Source of the DNA: Synechococcus sp. CBW1004
GTDB lineage: Bacteria; Cyanobacteriota; Cyanobacteriia; PCC-6307; Cyanobiaceae
DNA length: 64,000 nucleotides
Assembly: GCF_015840715.1 (NCBI RefSeq)
Contig: NZ_CP060397.1
Span: forward strand, 2,810,686-2,874,685
Reading direction: 5' to 3'
The notes beneath the pieces were generated by a model that made no database searches, was not told the DNA's origin, and saw nothing but the letters and a program-made list of their open reading frames with translations. This document shows, one piece after another, positions 28,846 through 38,126 of this stretch. The position numbers were made by a program, and so were the translations under genes. How positions within the stretch are numbered: the first letter of the stretch is position 1; each line of letters opens with the position of its first letter.

Positions 28846-30109
28846 CTTTTCCGGGAGATTTGATCATCGTCAGCGAGCCGATGGCCAGGCCCATCAGTGC
28901 CTGAATCCAGCTGACCTTGCCCCAGCCGCCTTCGATCAGCAATGAAGTCAGAATGAAAAGATTCAGGCTGGCTGCGCAGAGCGTCACTTCCTGCTTGTTG
29001 CGACTGGCCATCAAGAAGCTGCGTTTCATGGCCCAGGCGGCCACCGCAAGGATGGCCAGCATGGCGAACAGTCCATTGTCCGCGGCGACCTGGGCGAAAA
29101 TGTTGTGGGCGTGGCTTGACCCCTTGATCAGCCCGATGTTCTGGCAGAGGGTCTGACTGGCCCGCGTGAAGCCCATGCCATGGACCAGGCGATTATGGCC
29201 GCTGAATGGGATGGAAAAATAACAACGAAGCAGATGCAGCCTGTGCATATCGCTCACTTGATTCTGCGGATTGGCATAGATTCGCAATGCCAGCGCTGCC
29301 GCTCCGCCGGCGAGCAGGCCCAGGCCGGTCAGTTTCAGGATGAGGCGGCTCCATGGCGCTGCAAGGCTCCGCCCCAGTGGAGAGGCAATCGGCTTCAGTG
29401 CGGCCTGCAGCCATCGCCCTCCACCCGCCAGCCGATCTCGATCGGCCACAGCCAGGATGATGGCGGGACACAGCAGGCCCAGGCCAACGCCGAAACGTGA
29501 CCCGGTGCTGATCACCAAGGCCAGTGGCACCAGGCTGGCCAGGGCCCAGAAGGCGCTGAGCGCGAGTCGGAGCCGGATCGGCCGCCGGCTGGTCGCCGCC
29601 TTCCACAGACAACAGAGGCTCAGGCTCAGGCAGGCGCCCATGAGGAAGGCCGTCTGGTTGATCGATAGCGTGCCTGCGTTGAAAGGATCCAGGGCGGCGG
29701 CGCCGCTGCGGAGCTGATGCGAGATCAGGCCGCCCAGGGGCAGGGCGATGGCGGCAGCAGGGAACAGCAGCTTCCAGAAGGCAACAGGGAGACGATGGGA
29801 TGCGGCGAAGGCGAGGATGATCAGGATGTAGTCAAACAGGCTGATTTCCGACCATAGATAGCGTTCATCCCCCTGCAGATAGATGCGTGTCGACAGCAAT
29901 AGCAGGGTGAGATACAGATAGCGCATCGGCTCCTGTCCGGCGTGATTGAGCAGCAGCAGGGCCAGGCCGATCAGCAGAGGAGTCATCTCATACTGGTGCG
30001 GCAGCACCGAGTCGAGCAGACACAGCACACCGCTGCAGACGATCAGCACAGCTGCGCTGACATCGATCCAGCCGCGCGGTGCCTCTGAGCCGGGTGGACG
30101 GACTGTCAT
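28787..30109 (-). CDS. O-antigen ligase/polymerase-like membrane protein (paralog 1)
   Basis: Protein of 440 residues with about ten hydrophobic segments and one large periplasmic loop. It has the hallmark of the O-antigen ligase/Wzy superfamily, SHAHNIFAQVAADNG, near residue 335. Such proteins polymerise or transfer undecaprenyl-linked glycans on the periplasmic face. The start codon overlaps the stop of the upstream paralog in an ATGA arrangement (30106-30109), so the two are translationally coupled. Its 3' end overlaps the ABC exporter gene by 59 bases in opposite orientation. Confidence 0.82.
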   Translation of the reverse strand: MTVRPPGSEAPRGWIDVSAAVLIVCSGVLCLLDSVLPHQYEMTPLLIGLALLLLNHAGQEPMRYLYLTLLLLSTRIYLQGDERYLWSEISLFDYILIILAFAASHRLPVAFWKLLFPAAAIALPLGGLISHQLRSGAAALDPFNAGTLSINQTAFLMGACLSLSLCCLWKAATSRRPIRLRLALSAFWALASLVPLALVISTGSRFGVGLGLLCPAIILAVADRDRLAGGGRWLQAALKPIASPLGRSLAAPWSRLILKLTGLGLLAGGAAALALRIYANPQNQVSDMHRLHLLRCYFSIPFSGHNRLVHGMGFTRASQTLCQNIGLIKGSSHAHNIFAQVAADNGLFAMLAILAVAAWAMKRSFLMASRNKQEVTLCAASLNLFILTSLLIEGGWGKVSWIQALMGLAIGSLTMIKSPGKAIGLPIQATPDRETMWIDS

Positions 30110-31293
30110 CGATCCTCGAGCCGGAGGCTGATGAAGCCCAGCTGCAGGCCCAGCAGCACCTGCAGCAGGCTGGATTGGGCCCAGCCGCCATGGATCTGAA
30201 CGTCCAGCAGGCTGAACAGGGCGCCGCTCAGGCCCGCGCTGATCACGGGACTGGGCAGACGACAGATCAACCGGCCGCCGTGAAGCACAGCCGCCACGAT
30301 CAGGGCACCGATCCCGGCAAGGGCGAGCATGCCGTTGTCCGCTGCGATCTGGGCCAGGAGATTGTTGGCCTGGATCTGCTGGGCTCCGGGCACGATCTCC
30401 TGACAGAGCCAGCCGCTGGAATTGGTGAAGCCGACCCCCAGGGCGAAGCGCTCCCAGAGACTGAAGGGTGCCGCCAGAAAGCAGCGCAGCAGCGACACCC
30501 GCTCGGCCATGCCTGCCGTGGCCTGCGGGCTCAGCACCGAGGGGCTGGCCAGCAGCGTCCCCGCTGTTGCGGCCCCGAGCGTCAGAACCGCCAGGAGGGC
30601 GGCGCGCAGGCGCCGCACACTGACTGCGCCCGCGGCCTGGCACCAGGGGATCAGCTGCACCGTCAGGACGGCGACCACCGCGAGCGTCAGCACCCAGGGC
30701 CCGCCGCTGGCCAGGCACAGGGCGGCACTGATCAGACTGAGCAGGCCCCAGCCCAGACCCTGCAGGCCGGGATGGTCCCTGCGGCAGATCGCGATCACCC
30801 GGGGCAGTGCCAGCGACAGGCTGAGGCCGAAGAGCATCGCGCTCTGCGCGGCCGTGAGGCTGCCGGCTGCCAGCGGACCGCTGTTGCCGTTCAGCGCGTT
30901 CAGCACCCAGGCGATCACGCCCGTCAGCGGGATCAGGGTGGCGAACAAGGTCTGAAACCGATCCCAGAAGCGCACTCCGGCCCGGAAGCCGGCGGCAGCC
31001 GCGACCAGCACCAACAAGGCATCGCTCAGGGTGATCTCCTGCGGCAGGTAGCGATCCCCCTCCCCCAGGGTCATCCGCAGGGTGAGCAGCAGCAGCACCA
31101 GCCATCCCGTCACCAGCGGCTGCTCGCCCAGCCTGCTGATCAGCAGCAGCAGCACCCCTCCGATCAGGGGAGCCATGCCCAGGCTTTCAGCGGCCACCAT
31201 CCCCAGCAGCACGGTGATGGCGTTGAGCAGGATCAGACCGATCGCCAGCCTTGCACTGAGCTCGCGCCAGCCGTTCCGCATGGAAGCGTTCAT
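30106..31293 (-). CDS. O-antigen ligase-like membrane protein (paralog 2, histidine motif altered)
   Basis: Protein of 395 residues, hydrophobic with about ten segments, and alignable with the following gene around LLRCF(L/Y)..PFS and GVGFTNSSGWLCQ. Where paralog 1 has SHAHN and the third paralog also has SHAHN, this protein has IQANN (codons near 30361-30375), so both histidines of the motif are missing while the flanking AADNG is kept. It may therefore lack ligase activity or act as a partner. It overlaps the next gene by four bases (ATGA) and follows the GT2 gene after 13 bases. Confidence 0.75.
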   Translation of the reverse strand: MNASMRNGWRELSARLAIGLILLNAITVLLGMVAAESLGMAPLIGGVLLLLISRLGEQPLVTGWLVLLLLTLRMTLGEGDRYLPQEITLSDALLVLVAAAAGFRAGVRFWDRFQTLFATLIPLTGVIAWVLNALNGNSGPLAAGSLTAAQSAMLFGLSLSLALPRVIAICRRDHPGLQGLGWGLLSLISAALCLASGGPWVLTLAVVAVLTVQLIPWCQAAGAVSVRRLRAALLAVLTLGAATAGTLLASPSVLSPQATAGMAERVSLLRCFLAAPFSLWERFALGVGFTNSSGWLCQEIVPGAQQIQANNLLAQIAADNGMLALAGIGALIVAAVLHGGRLICRLPSPVISAGLSGALFSLLDVQIHGGWAQSSLLQVLLGLQLGFISLRLEDR

Positions 31294-31306
31294 CGGCTCT
31301 CTCCCC

Positions 31307-32785
31307 TCAGCGCTCCGGAGCCGCTGCGGCCAGAAGTCGGCGCCACGGTGAGCAGTAGGTGTCGACGCAGTACGGGCCTCCCAGCCGCTCTCCCCAGACA
31401 TCGGCGAAATCAGCCAGTTCGGGGGGCGTTTCCACCCGGCGACTGGCGGATTCATGGTGGATCCAGCGGCTGCCGGGCACGAGCACCGTGTGCTCGCCAA
31501 GCTCAGCGGCTCGAAGGCAGAAATCCACATCGCCGTAGTTGATCGGAAAACGCTCCGACAGGCCCCCCAGACGCTCCCACAGGGAGCGACGGCACAGGCA
31601 GACGGCGGCGGTCACGGCGTGAAACCGGCGCAGTCCCTGCAGGGTGCCCCAGGGGAGCTGCTCCGGTCTGCAGCCGGCCCAGGCATGCCTCGGCGCCAGG
31701 TTGTCGATCGCCGTGCCCGCATGCTGCACCCGTCCGTCGGGGTAGAGCAGCAGGGCACCGGCGATCCCCACTGAGGGCTCCTGCAGGGCACGGAGCAGAG
31801 CCGACACCCCATCGCCGTCGAGCAGTTCGGTGTCGTCGTTGAGCTGCAGCAGGAAGTCGCCGCTGGCCGCTGCCGCCGCCCGATTGATCCGATCGGTGTA
31901 GCTGTAGGCACTCCTCTGTCGCAGCAGGCGCCAGCGTCCAGGGCCGAAACCTCTCACCACCAGTCCCTCCAGCGACGCGATCGCCTCGTCCTCGAGTTCG
32001 CCGCCGTCGATCATCACCACCTCGAGATTGCGGTGGCGGCTGTGTTCCACCAGGCTGCGGAGGCAGTTGAGCACCAGCATCTCCGTCCCGGCTCCGGAGC
32101 GGTGCCGGAAGCCTGCGGTTGGAATCAGCAGGCTCACCAGCGGCGCCGCCGCTGTCATCGGCTCCGGTGGAGCAAGGGCAAGCGGCTCCGTCGCCGGGGC
32201 CTGCACCAGTGGCAGGGGCACGTGCGCGTGGCCGCCGCAGGTTTCAGCCAGCCGATGCAAAGAGCTGCGCCACGCCGCCGGGCTGGTGTGGTCTGCGCGG
32301 CGGGGCAGCTGGCGGGCCAGCACCCCGCTCACCAGCACCGGCCCGTCGGCGATCCCGACCTGCCGGTCGAAGAGCGCATCCCACAGTGGCTTCTGCCGCC
32401 AGCTCCAACGGCCGTCCCGTCGGATCCAGTCGTCACAGGTCACCATCGCGGCGCCGCTGCGTCGCATCCGTGCCGCCAGCCGCTGCTGGAGGCGTTGTCG
32501 TTCGCCGGGCCGGGGATCCCAGCCGGGTGGCAGCAACAGCCGGCTGTCCCGAAGCACCGCGGCACGTTCTGCGGGGGAGGCCCACATCCCCGGTTGCCAG
32601 CGCAGCAGGCCCATGCGCAGATGGTCGGCCCAGAGGCGGTCGCGCCACCGTTCCAGTTTCGGGATCAGGCGTTCGGCCGCCACCCGCAGCAGGCCGGACG
32701 GATCGCCCTGCAGCAACTGGCCGGCGATCAACAGGGCCTTGTGCGATTTGCGCCGGAAGCGACCCGTTGTCGTGGCGAGGCTCAT
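31307..32785 (-). CDS. GT2-type glycosyltransferase, large with N-terminal extension
   Basis: Protein of 492 residues. The C-terminal ~290 residues form a GT2 domain: VSLLIPTAG start, LQLNDDTELLDG for the DxD-like metal site, and a C-terminal NYGDVDFCLRAAELG motif. The first ~200 residues are an extra basic, tryptophan-rich region of unknown function, as in rhamnan/polysaccharide synthesis enzymes. The start overlaps the upstream gene's stop by four bases (ATGA at 32782-32785). It belongs to a four-gene minus-strand operon. Confidence 0.85.
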   Translation of the reverse strand: MSLATTTGRFRRKSHKALLIAGQLLQGDPSGLLRVAAERLIPKLERWRDRLWADHLRMGLLRWQPGMWASPAERAAVLRDSRLLLPPGWDPRPGERQRLQQRLAARMRRSGAAMVTCDDWIRRDGRWSWRQKPLWDALFDRQVGIADGPVLVSGVLARQLPRRADHTSPAAWRSSLHRLAETCGGHAHVPLPLVQAPATEPLALAPPEPMTAAAPLVSLLIPTAGFRHRSGAGTEMLVLNCLRSLVEHSRHRNLEVVMIDGGELEDEAIASLEGLVVRGFGPGRWRLLRQRSAYSYTDRINRAAAAASGDFLLQLNDDTELLDGDGVSALLRALQEPSVGIAGALLLYPDGRVQHAGTAIDNLAPRHAWAGCRPEQLPWGTLQGLRRFHAVTAAVCLCRRSLWERLGGLSERFPINYGDVDFCLRAAELGEHTVLVPGSRWIHHESASRRVETPPELADFADVWGERLGGPYCVDTYCSPWRRLLAAAAPER

Positions 32786-34698
32786 GGCTGGCCTCCCCGC
32801 CGCAGAGCCCGCAGCAGCCTCCCCGGCGGGCTGGCCCGCAGGCCGTCCAGGCGACGGGCGAGCCGGCCGACCCGCTCGGCCCGCTCCAGCAGGGGCCGCT
32901 GGCTTGGCAGGCTGCTGCCGAGGAAGGCCTGGGGGCGGGATTCCAGGTCGATTCCCAGCCGTTGCAGCCAGCCGGCCAGCGACTCGGTGCAGGGCAGCTG
33001 GCGTCGCAACCATTCCATCTGATCCGCCGCGAGCAGCCTGAGGCTGGCGTCATCCTGCTGGGTCCACCAGGTCAGGACGCTGTCTTGCGTCAGTCGGGGA
33101 AGTGGCAGATCCGGAGCGTCGAGCAGCGGTGAGGGACGCCTCAGCCGTTGCGGGCTGACGAGGATGACGGCGCGACCGCGGGCCATCGCTTCGAGGTGGG
33201 CCGTGCCCAGATGCCCCGGGGCGATCAGCACTCGGCAGCGGTTCAGGAGGGTGGCGAAGGGAAGGCAGGGCAGATCCTGCTCGAGCCCCTGAGCCCGGGC
33301 GTCGCTCAGGCCGGCCGGTTCGAGCGGCGGCTTGCGGGCCAGCAGCAGCGGAATCCCCAGGTCGGTCAGCTCCCGGTGCAGGCTGCCGACGGCCTGCCAG
33401 TACTCCTGTGGATCGGCCAGCGGAATCAGGGCCTGTTGCTGCAGCGGGTAGTGGACCCAGCCCACCGCCATCGCCTGGGGCCAGGGCAGCGGCGCCTGCA
33501 GGTCGAGGGCATCGAGGAGGTGGGCGCGCACCGGATCGAGACACAGCACGGCGCCCGTGCTCGGATCGGCAGGATCGCCGTCCGCCCGGCGCTGGCCCCG
33601 CAGCGGCACCAGGCGCGCGTCCTGCGGCCGCAGATGGCGCTGCCAGCGGAGTGGCAGGCCGCCCGGCTGCACTTCGGCGCTGTGGTGCAACACCGCGCAG
33701 GCCTGCCGGTTGTGGCGCATCCGCTGCGTGAAGCGCTCCAGCGCCAGGTCGTTCTCATCGGGCACCAGTGCCAGGACGGGGCGGCTGCGTTCCAGCTGGC
33801 GGGCCAGCCGCTGATCGAGCCTCTGGCGCTCTCTGCCGACGGCCTCGGCATCCAGCTCGAGCAGCGGCCAGCGACCCAGCGCCTCGAGCCAGGCCGAGGC
33901 CGAGGCCCGCTCCGCCTCCGCCGGACAGGCCGGCGGCACCGGAGCCGCCGGCAGAGAGGCCGGCAACCGGGCATGCGCGCGCCAGCGGCAACTGTCATGG
34001 AACAGGTCCGGCAGGGCGGGCGCCGGCCCGGGTTCGAACAGCAGGACCGGCAATCCCGCGGCCTCGAGCTGCACGAGCGGCCACTCGGGATGGCGCAGCT
34101 TGCCGATCGCCAGGCACACCGCTCCGTCCGGCGAGGCGCCACTGTTCTCCTCCGGCGCGGGGTCGGCCGGACCGGTGTGGCGAGGCAGAGCGGCCACCAG
34201 GCTCACATCCTGACCGCGTCCGCCCAGCACGGCCGCCAGCACCAGGGCCGGCAGGTCCCCCAGCCTCGAGAAGCGCGGGGGGCGAAACCGTTCTCCCACC
34301 GGCAGCAGGATGCGCTGGAAGGGCTGCAGCTCCTCGGCCCACACGGGCAGAAGCGCCAGGCTGAGCAGGGCCGGGGTGATCAGATCGCCGCTCAGCAGTT
34401 CCCGGATCGGCTCCTGGAGCGGCGTGTCGACGGCAATGGGAGTGAGGGCATCGAGCTGCTGTTTCCAGTCCGCGAGCCGCGCATCGGTGGCTGACCAGGC
34501 CTTGGAGCCCCGTCCTCCCAGCCAGTGCACCCCCTCGCTCGCGCCAGCCTGTTCAAGACGGGCCCAGGCTTTGAGCGAGCCGCAGAACAGCGTCTCCTGT
34601 GCCGACATGCCGGGTTGGCGCAGCCCGACGGCCTCCCGCTCGGCGATCCACCAGTCGGCCGCCTCCGGGTCGAAGAGCACGAGGGCATCGCGGCTCAT
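32782..34698 (-). CDS. Large uncharacterised polysaccharide-operon protein
   Basis: Protein of 638 residues that I cannot name. It is soluble, Leu/Ala/Pro-rich, with repeated alpha/beta character. Around residue 500 the segment LLNRCRVLIAPGHLGTAHLEAMARGRAVILV resembles the C-terminal donor-binding half of GT-B glycosyltransferases. The N-terminal half (FDPEAADWWIAEREAVGL) has no clear homology. It is the first gene of a tightly packed operon with a GT2 and two O-antigen ligase-like proteins, so a glycosyltransferase or assembly function is inferred. The ATG at 34698 is preferred over longer alternatives. Confidence 0.6.
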   Translation of the reverse strand: MSRDALVLFDPEAADWWIAEREAVGLRQPGMSAQETLFCGSLKAWARLEQAGASEGVHWLGGRGSKAWSATDARLADWKQQLDALTPIAVDTPLQEPIRELLSGDLITPALLSLALLPVWAEELQPFQRILLPVGERFRPPRFSRLGDLPALVLAAVLGGRGQDVSLVAALPRHTGPADPAPEENSGASPDGAVCLAIGKLRHPEWPLVQLEAAGLPVLLFEPGPAPALPDLFHDSCRWRAHARLPASLPAAPVPPACPAEAERASASAWLEALGRWPLLELDAEAVGRERQRLDQRLARQLERSRPVLALVPDENDLALERFTQRMRHNRQACAVLHHSAEVQPGGLPLRWQRHLRPQDARLVPLRGQRRADGDPADPSTGAVLCLDPVRAHLLDALDLQAPLPWPQAMAVGWVHYPLQQQALIPLADPQEYWQAVGSLHRELTDLGIPLLLARKPPLEPAGLSDARAQGLEQDLPCLPFATLLNRCRVLIAPGHLGTAHLEAMARGRAVILVSPQRLRRPSPLLDAPDLPLPRLTQDSVLTWWTQQDDASLRLLAADQMEWLRRQLPCTESLAGWLQRLGIDLESRPQAFLGSSLPSQRPLLERAERVGRLARRLDGLRASPPGRLLRALRRGGQP

Positions 34699-35092
34699 CA
34701 GATGGGAGGACGCGGGGAGCGGACGGGAACCGGAGCGGCCATCGGGGCGAGGAACGTCGTGGCAGAGGGGCCGGTGCTGGCGCAAGCCAGGCGGATGGCC
34801 ACCGGGTGGCGATCCGCCATGACGGCCTGCGGCCCCCATTCATAACTCTCCCCTGCCCAGGGCCCCCTGGGACGCCAGGGCAGGGTGCGGTGGCGTCAGT
34901 CCCAGAACGCGACCCTTAGGATTTGCGGCTCGATGGGTCACTGCCTGTCCGCTCGCAGCGCATCGCACAGGGAACCGGATTGATCATGGCCAGCAGCAAT
35001 CGACAGCACTGCCGCATGGCTCCGTGAGGTTCGGTCGGGATCGCGCTCCCTGGCTCCTGGCCATTGGTGGGGCCGCCGTGCCCGGCAGGGAC
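34699..35092. promoter_or_regulatory. Divergent intergenic region with nested inverted repeats
   Basis: These 394 bases separate two divergent polysaccharide genes and should hold both promoters. I see no convincing gene. A perfect 8-bp repeat CCCTGCCC / GGGCAGGG (34851-34858 and 34878-34885) encloses part of a second palindrome, CCCAGGG-CC-CCCTGGG (34856-34871). The two foldings compete, so the region could act as an operator, attenuator or mRNA structure. No clear -35/-10 pair stands out. Confidence 0.4.
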
Positions 35093-37261
35093 ATGGAGCT
35101 TCCAGAGCCGGATGGGCCGCCCGCCGGCGGAGTGGCTGCTCCGACGCCGGCCACCCCGCCGGGGCATGCGTCGCGGGCGGCGGTCTACCGGCCGGAGATT
35201 GATGGTCTCCGGGCCCTGGCCGTGCTGGCGGTCATCGCGAATCACATGGACCGCGAGGCCCTCCCCAGCGGATACCTGGGCGTCGACATCTTCTTCGTCA
35301 TCTCCGGTTTCGTGATCAGCGGTTCGCTGGCCTCCCAGCCCCCGCAGGTGAGTCTGGGCCGCTTCCTGCTCGGGTTCTACAGCCGTCGCATCCGCCGCAT
35401 CCTGCCGGCCCTGCTGGCCTGCGTCGTGGTGACCAGCGTGCTGGTCTGCCTGTTCGACACCCGACCGACGGCGTCGCTGCAGACGGGGCTTTCAGCCCTG
35501 TTCGGCTTCTCGAATCTGTTTCTGCTGCAGGAATCGGTGGATTACTTCGCCCGCAGCAGCGACCTGAATGCCTTTCTGCACACCTGGTCGCTGGGCGTGG
35601 AGGAGCAGTTCTATTTCGTGTTCCCGCTGTTGTTCTGGTTTGGTGCTGTTGCGCGTGGCAGCGCCGCGGGCCGCAGGCGCCTTCTGGGGGTGCTGAGTGT
35701 CGCCTCAGCCCTCTCCCTGGCCGCTTTCGTGCTCCTGGCCCGCCACCATCTGGCGCAGGCCTATTTCCTGATGCCCAGTCGTTTCTGGGAGCTGGGTGCC
35801 GGCAGCCTGCTGTTTCTGCTGCATCGGTCCGGCCGCCTGCGGGGAGCCTGGCAGCGACTGCCGTCGCTCCTGCCGCTGGGTCTGCTCCTGGCGGCGCTGT
35901 TCCTGCCGCTCCGCCTGGAGGTTCCAGCCACCCTTGCCGTTGTCGGCCTCACCGTCGCGGTGATGGCGATGGGACTGGCGGGTGCGGACCGGCGGCTGGT
36001 GGGGCTGCTCTCCCATCCCTGGGCCGTCGGCCTTGGCCTGCTCTCCTATTCGCTCTACCTCTGGCACTGGCCCGTGCTGGTGCTGAGCCGCTGGACGATC
36101 GGCATCACAGTCGCAACCCTGCCGCTGCAGGTGCTGCTGATGGGAGCCCTGGCGATGGGCTCGTTCCACTGGCTGGAGCAGCCGCTGCGGCGCCGGGCCT
36201 GGGGCCGCAGCGAGGGGGGCACGATCGTGATCGGTCTGGTGGCCGCCGGGCTCGCGGCGCTGGCGATCTGGGGGCTGAAGGTGCCCTTCCGCCACCGGCT
36301 CTACCTGGGGCGTTTTCACGGCACCGATCGCAGTGAGGAGTGGTCGAATCTGGCGGTGCCCGGCACCACGATCGATCCCGATGTCTGCAACACGCAGACC
36401 ACCGACGCCACGGTTCTGGTGGATCAGGTCTCCTTCGCGCGTCTGGTGGCCCGCTGCTCGGCCGAACCGGCCGCTTCACCCCGGGACGCCTTGTCCCGGG
36501 CCCCACATCTCTATGTCGTGGGCGACAGCCACGCCATGGCCTTCTCACCCGTAGCGGCGGGGCTGCTGGCGGATGGGCGCTACGGCATCTCCATCCTCAG
36601 CCGCCCCGGCTGTCCCTTTCCGGATTCACTTCACGGACATCTGGACACCAACTGTTCGCGGTTCCTGCAGGCCACTGAAGCCAGCGTCCTGTCCCGCGCA
36701 CGCCCCGGCGACACGGTGCTGATCGTCAACTATCTGCTCAGTCACCTCGGTGATGCCCATAGCCTCCGGGACACCCGCAACCGGTTCCGCGGTGCTGATG
36801 GCCTGCCGATCAGCGATTCCGCCGCCAAATGGACCACCTGGCGCGGCGGGCTGGCTCGCTTCGCCTCCCTGGCCCGGGCCCGTGGCCTGAGGGTGGTGGT
36901 GCTGGGAGCGACGCCCAGGAATCCCGACTACTTCACGTGCCGGCAGGAGTGGTTCAACCTGCAGGCGGCCGGCCGTTGTGACGGGCTGGTGGCCGAGGAA
37001 CAGACCTGGGCCCGGCAGCTCAACCAGCGCCTGGCCGGGGATCTGCCGGCGGGGGTCCGGATGTTCGACCCCTTGACGGCGCTCTGCCCGAAGGGATGCC
37101 GCAACTACCAGGTCACCCGTCTGCTGCGCGACACCGATCACCTCTCCCGTGCAGGGGCCCGCAGCCTCGTTCCTGCCTTCCGGAGGTTCCTGGCATCCAT
37201 GCCATCCGCGCAGGGCGAGGTGGGCGTGCCACAGGCTTCGCTTCGCCAGGCCCCACCATGA
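35093..37261 (+). CDS. Membrane acyltransferase (AT3) fused to SGNH domain (paralog 2)
   Basis: About 722 residues, same architecture as the gene at 9766-11970. The AT3 half shows YRPEIDGLRALAVLAVIANH with conserved Arg and His and about ten membrane helices. The C-terminal part has GDSHAMAFSP (nucleophile Ser) and DTDHLSRAG (catalytic Asp/His). It probably transfers acetyl or other acyl groups to a surface glycan. The ATG at 35093 is preferred; GTG 35024 would add 23 residues. It is divergent from the large uncharacterised gene and followed by kdsC. Confidence 0.88.
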   Translation: MELPEPDGPPAGGVAAPTPATPPGHASRAAVYRPEIDGLRALAVLAVIANHMDREALPSGYLGVDIFFVISGFVISGSLASQPPQVSLGRFLLGFYSRRIRRILPALLACVVVTSVLVCLFDTRPTASLQTGLSALFGFSNLFLLQESVDYFARSSDLNAFLHTWSLGVEEQFYFVFPLLFWFGAVARGSAAGRRRLLGVLSVASALSLAAFVLLARHHLAQAYFLMPSRFWELGAGSLLFLLHRSGRLRGAWQRLPSLLPLGLLLAALFLPLRLEVPATLAVVGLTVAVMAMGLAGADRRLVGLLSHPWAVGLGLLSYSLYLWHWPVLVLSRWTIGITVATLPLQVLLMGALAMGSFHWLEQPLRRRAWGRSEGGTIVIGLVAAGLAALAIWGLKVPFRHRLYLGRFHGTDRSEEWSNLAVPGTTIDPDVCNTQTTDATVLVDQVSFARLVARCSAEPAASPRDALSRAPHLYVVGDSHAMAFSPVAAGLLADGRYGISILSRPGCPFPDSLHGHLDTNCSRFLQATEASVLSRARPGDTVLIVNYLLSHLGDAHSLRDTRNRFRGADGLPISDSAAKWTTWRGGLARFASLARARGLRVVVLGATPRNPDYFTCRQEWFNLQAAGRCDGLVAEEQTWARQLNQRLAGDLPAGVRMFDPLTALCPKGCRNYQVTRLLRDTDHLSRAGARSLVPAFRRFLASMPSAQGEVGVPQASLRQAPP

Positions 37262-37336
37262 CAACCTGACCCCAGACGCTCCTGATCGCATGGTTGAACG
37301 GCTGGTTGAACGGCGGACACTCACGCGGCCCTGCTG

Positions 37337-37906
37337 ATGCTGTCCTCTGCGCTGGCCCATCACTGGCGCTGGTGGCGCCATCGCCGGACGCTCGCAGGGG
37401 TGCGACTGATCGTCCTCGATGTCGATGGCGTGCTCACCGACGGGGGCCTCTGGTACGGACCGGAGGGGGAGCTGATCAAACGTTTCGATGTCCGGGATGG
37501 CCTCGGCATCCGGCTGCTGCAGCAGGCCGGCATCGAGGTGGCATTCCTCAGCGGCGGGCGGGGTGGCGCCACGGAGGTGCGGGCGTCCCATCTCGGCATC
37601 CGCCACTGCCTGGTGGGTGCGCGCGACAAGCCCGTGGCGCTGGCGGGTCTGCAGACGCAGCTTGGTGTCGCGGTGGAGCAGACCGCCTTCGTGGGGGATG
37701 ACTACAACGATCTGGCGGTTCGGTCGCTGGTGGGTCTGCTGGTGGCCACCGCAGACGCGGCCCGCCCGCTGCGCCGTCAGGCGGATGTGGTGCTGCGGAG
37801 GCCAGGCGGCCGCGGCGCCGTGCGCGAGCTGGCCGAGCGACTGGTGGGTCCCACAGCCTTCGGCCGGGACCTCAGGGCCCGCGGCTGGCGTGATCGCAAC
37901 GATTGA
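37337..37906 (+). CDS. kdsC: 3-deoxy-D-manno-octulosonate-8-phosphate phosphatase
   Basis: Protein of 189 residues of the HAD superfamily type C0, about the length of KdsC. LIVLDVDGVLTDG carries the nucleophile and acid/base aspartates, FLSGG is the second motif, and AFVGDDYNDLAV the third. KdsC releases phosphate from Kdo-8-P. The short C-terminal extension after VLRRPGGRGAVRE is typical of the tetrameric phosphatases. About 17 N-terminal residues before the domain (HHWRWWRHRR) are unusual. kdsA lies 1 kb downstream on the same strand. Confidence 0.87.
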   Translation: MLSSALAHHWRWWRHRRTLAGVRLIVLDVDGVLTDGGLWYGPEGELIKRFDVRDGLGIRLLQQAGIEVAFLSGGRGGATEVRASHLGIRHCLVGARDKPVALAGLQTQLGVAVEQTAFVGDDYNDLAVRSLVGLLVATADAARPLRRQADVVLRRPGGRGAVRELAERLVGPTAFGRDLRARGWRDRND

Positions 37907-38126
37907 GACGGCCCCGTGTGGCGGAGTGGAACACCCTTGCGTGGTGCAGGCTGGCCAGCGTGTCAACGGATCGGTGCCTGTCGTTGCGCGTCAGGCGGCA
38001 CGGCCCAGGGGGTGCGCAGCAGGATGGCCATCGCGGACCTGTCGCCGGCGTCCATGCCATGGCCTGCGAGTGATGCCTGTTCCGGATCGGGCTGACCATC
38101 CTCTGGGCTGCTCGCGGTGCTCCTGA

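Noticed and set aside
30079-31542. Long Gln-rich open frame opposite the ligase-like paralog 2
   Set aside because: Low-complexity translation caused by CTG/CAG repeats of the opposite leucine-rich membrane protein.
37907-38126. Possible small gene between kdsC and the GT8-like gene
   Set aside because: No frame has a credible start and coding-like composition over the gap.
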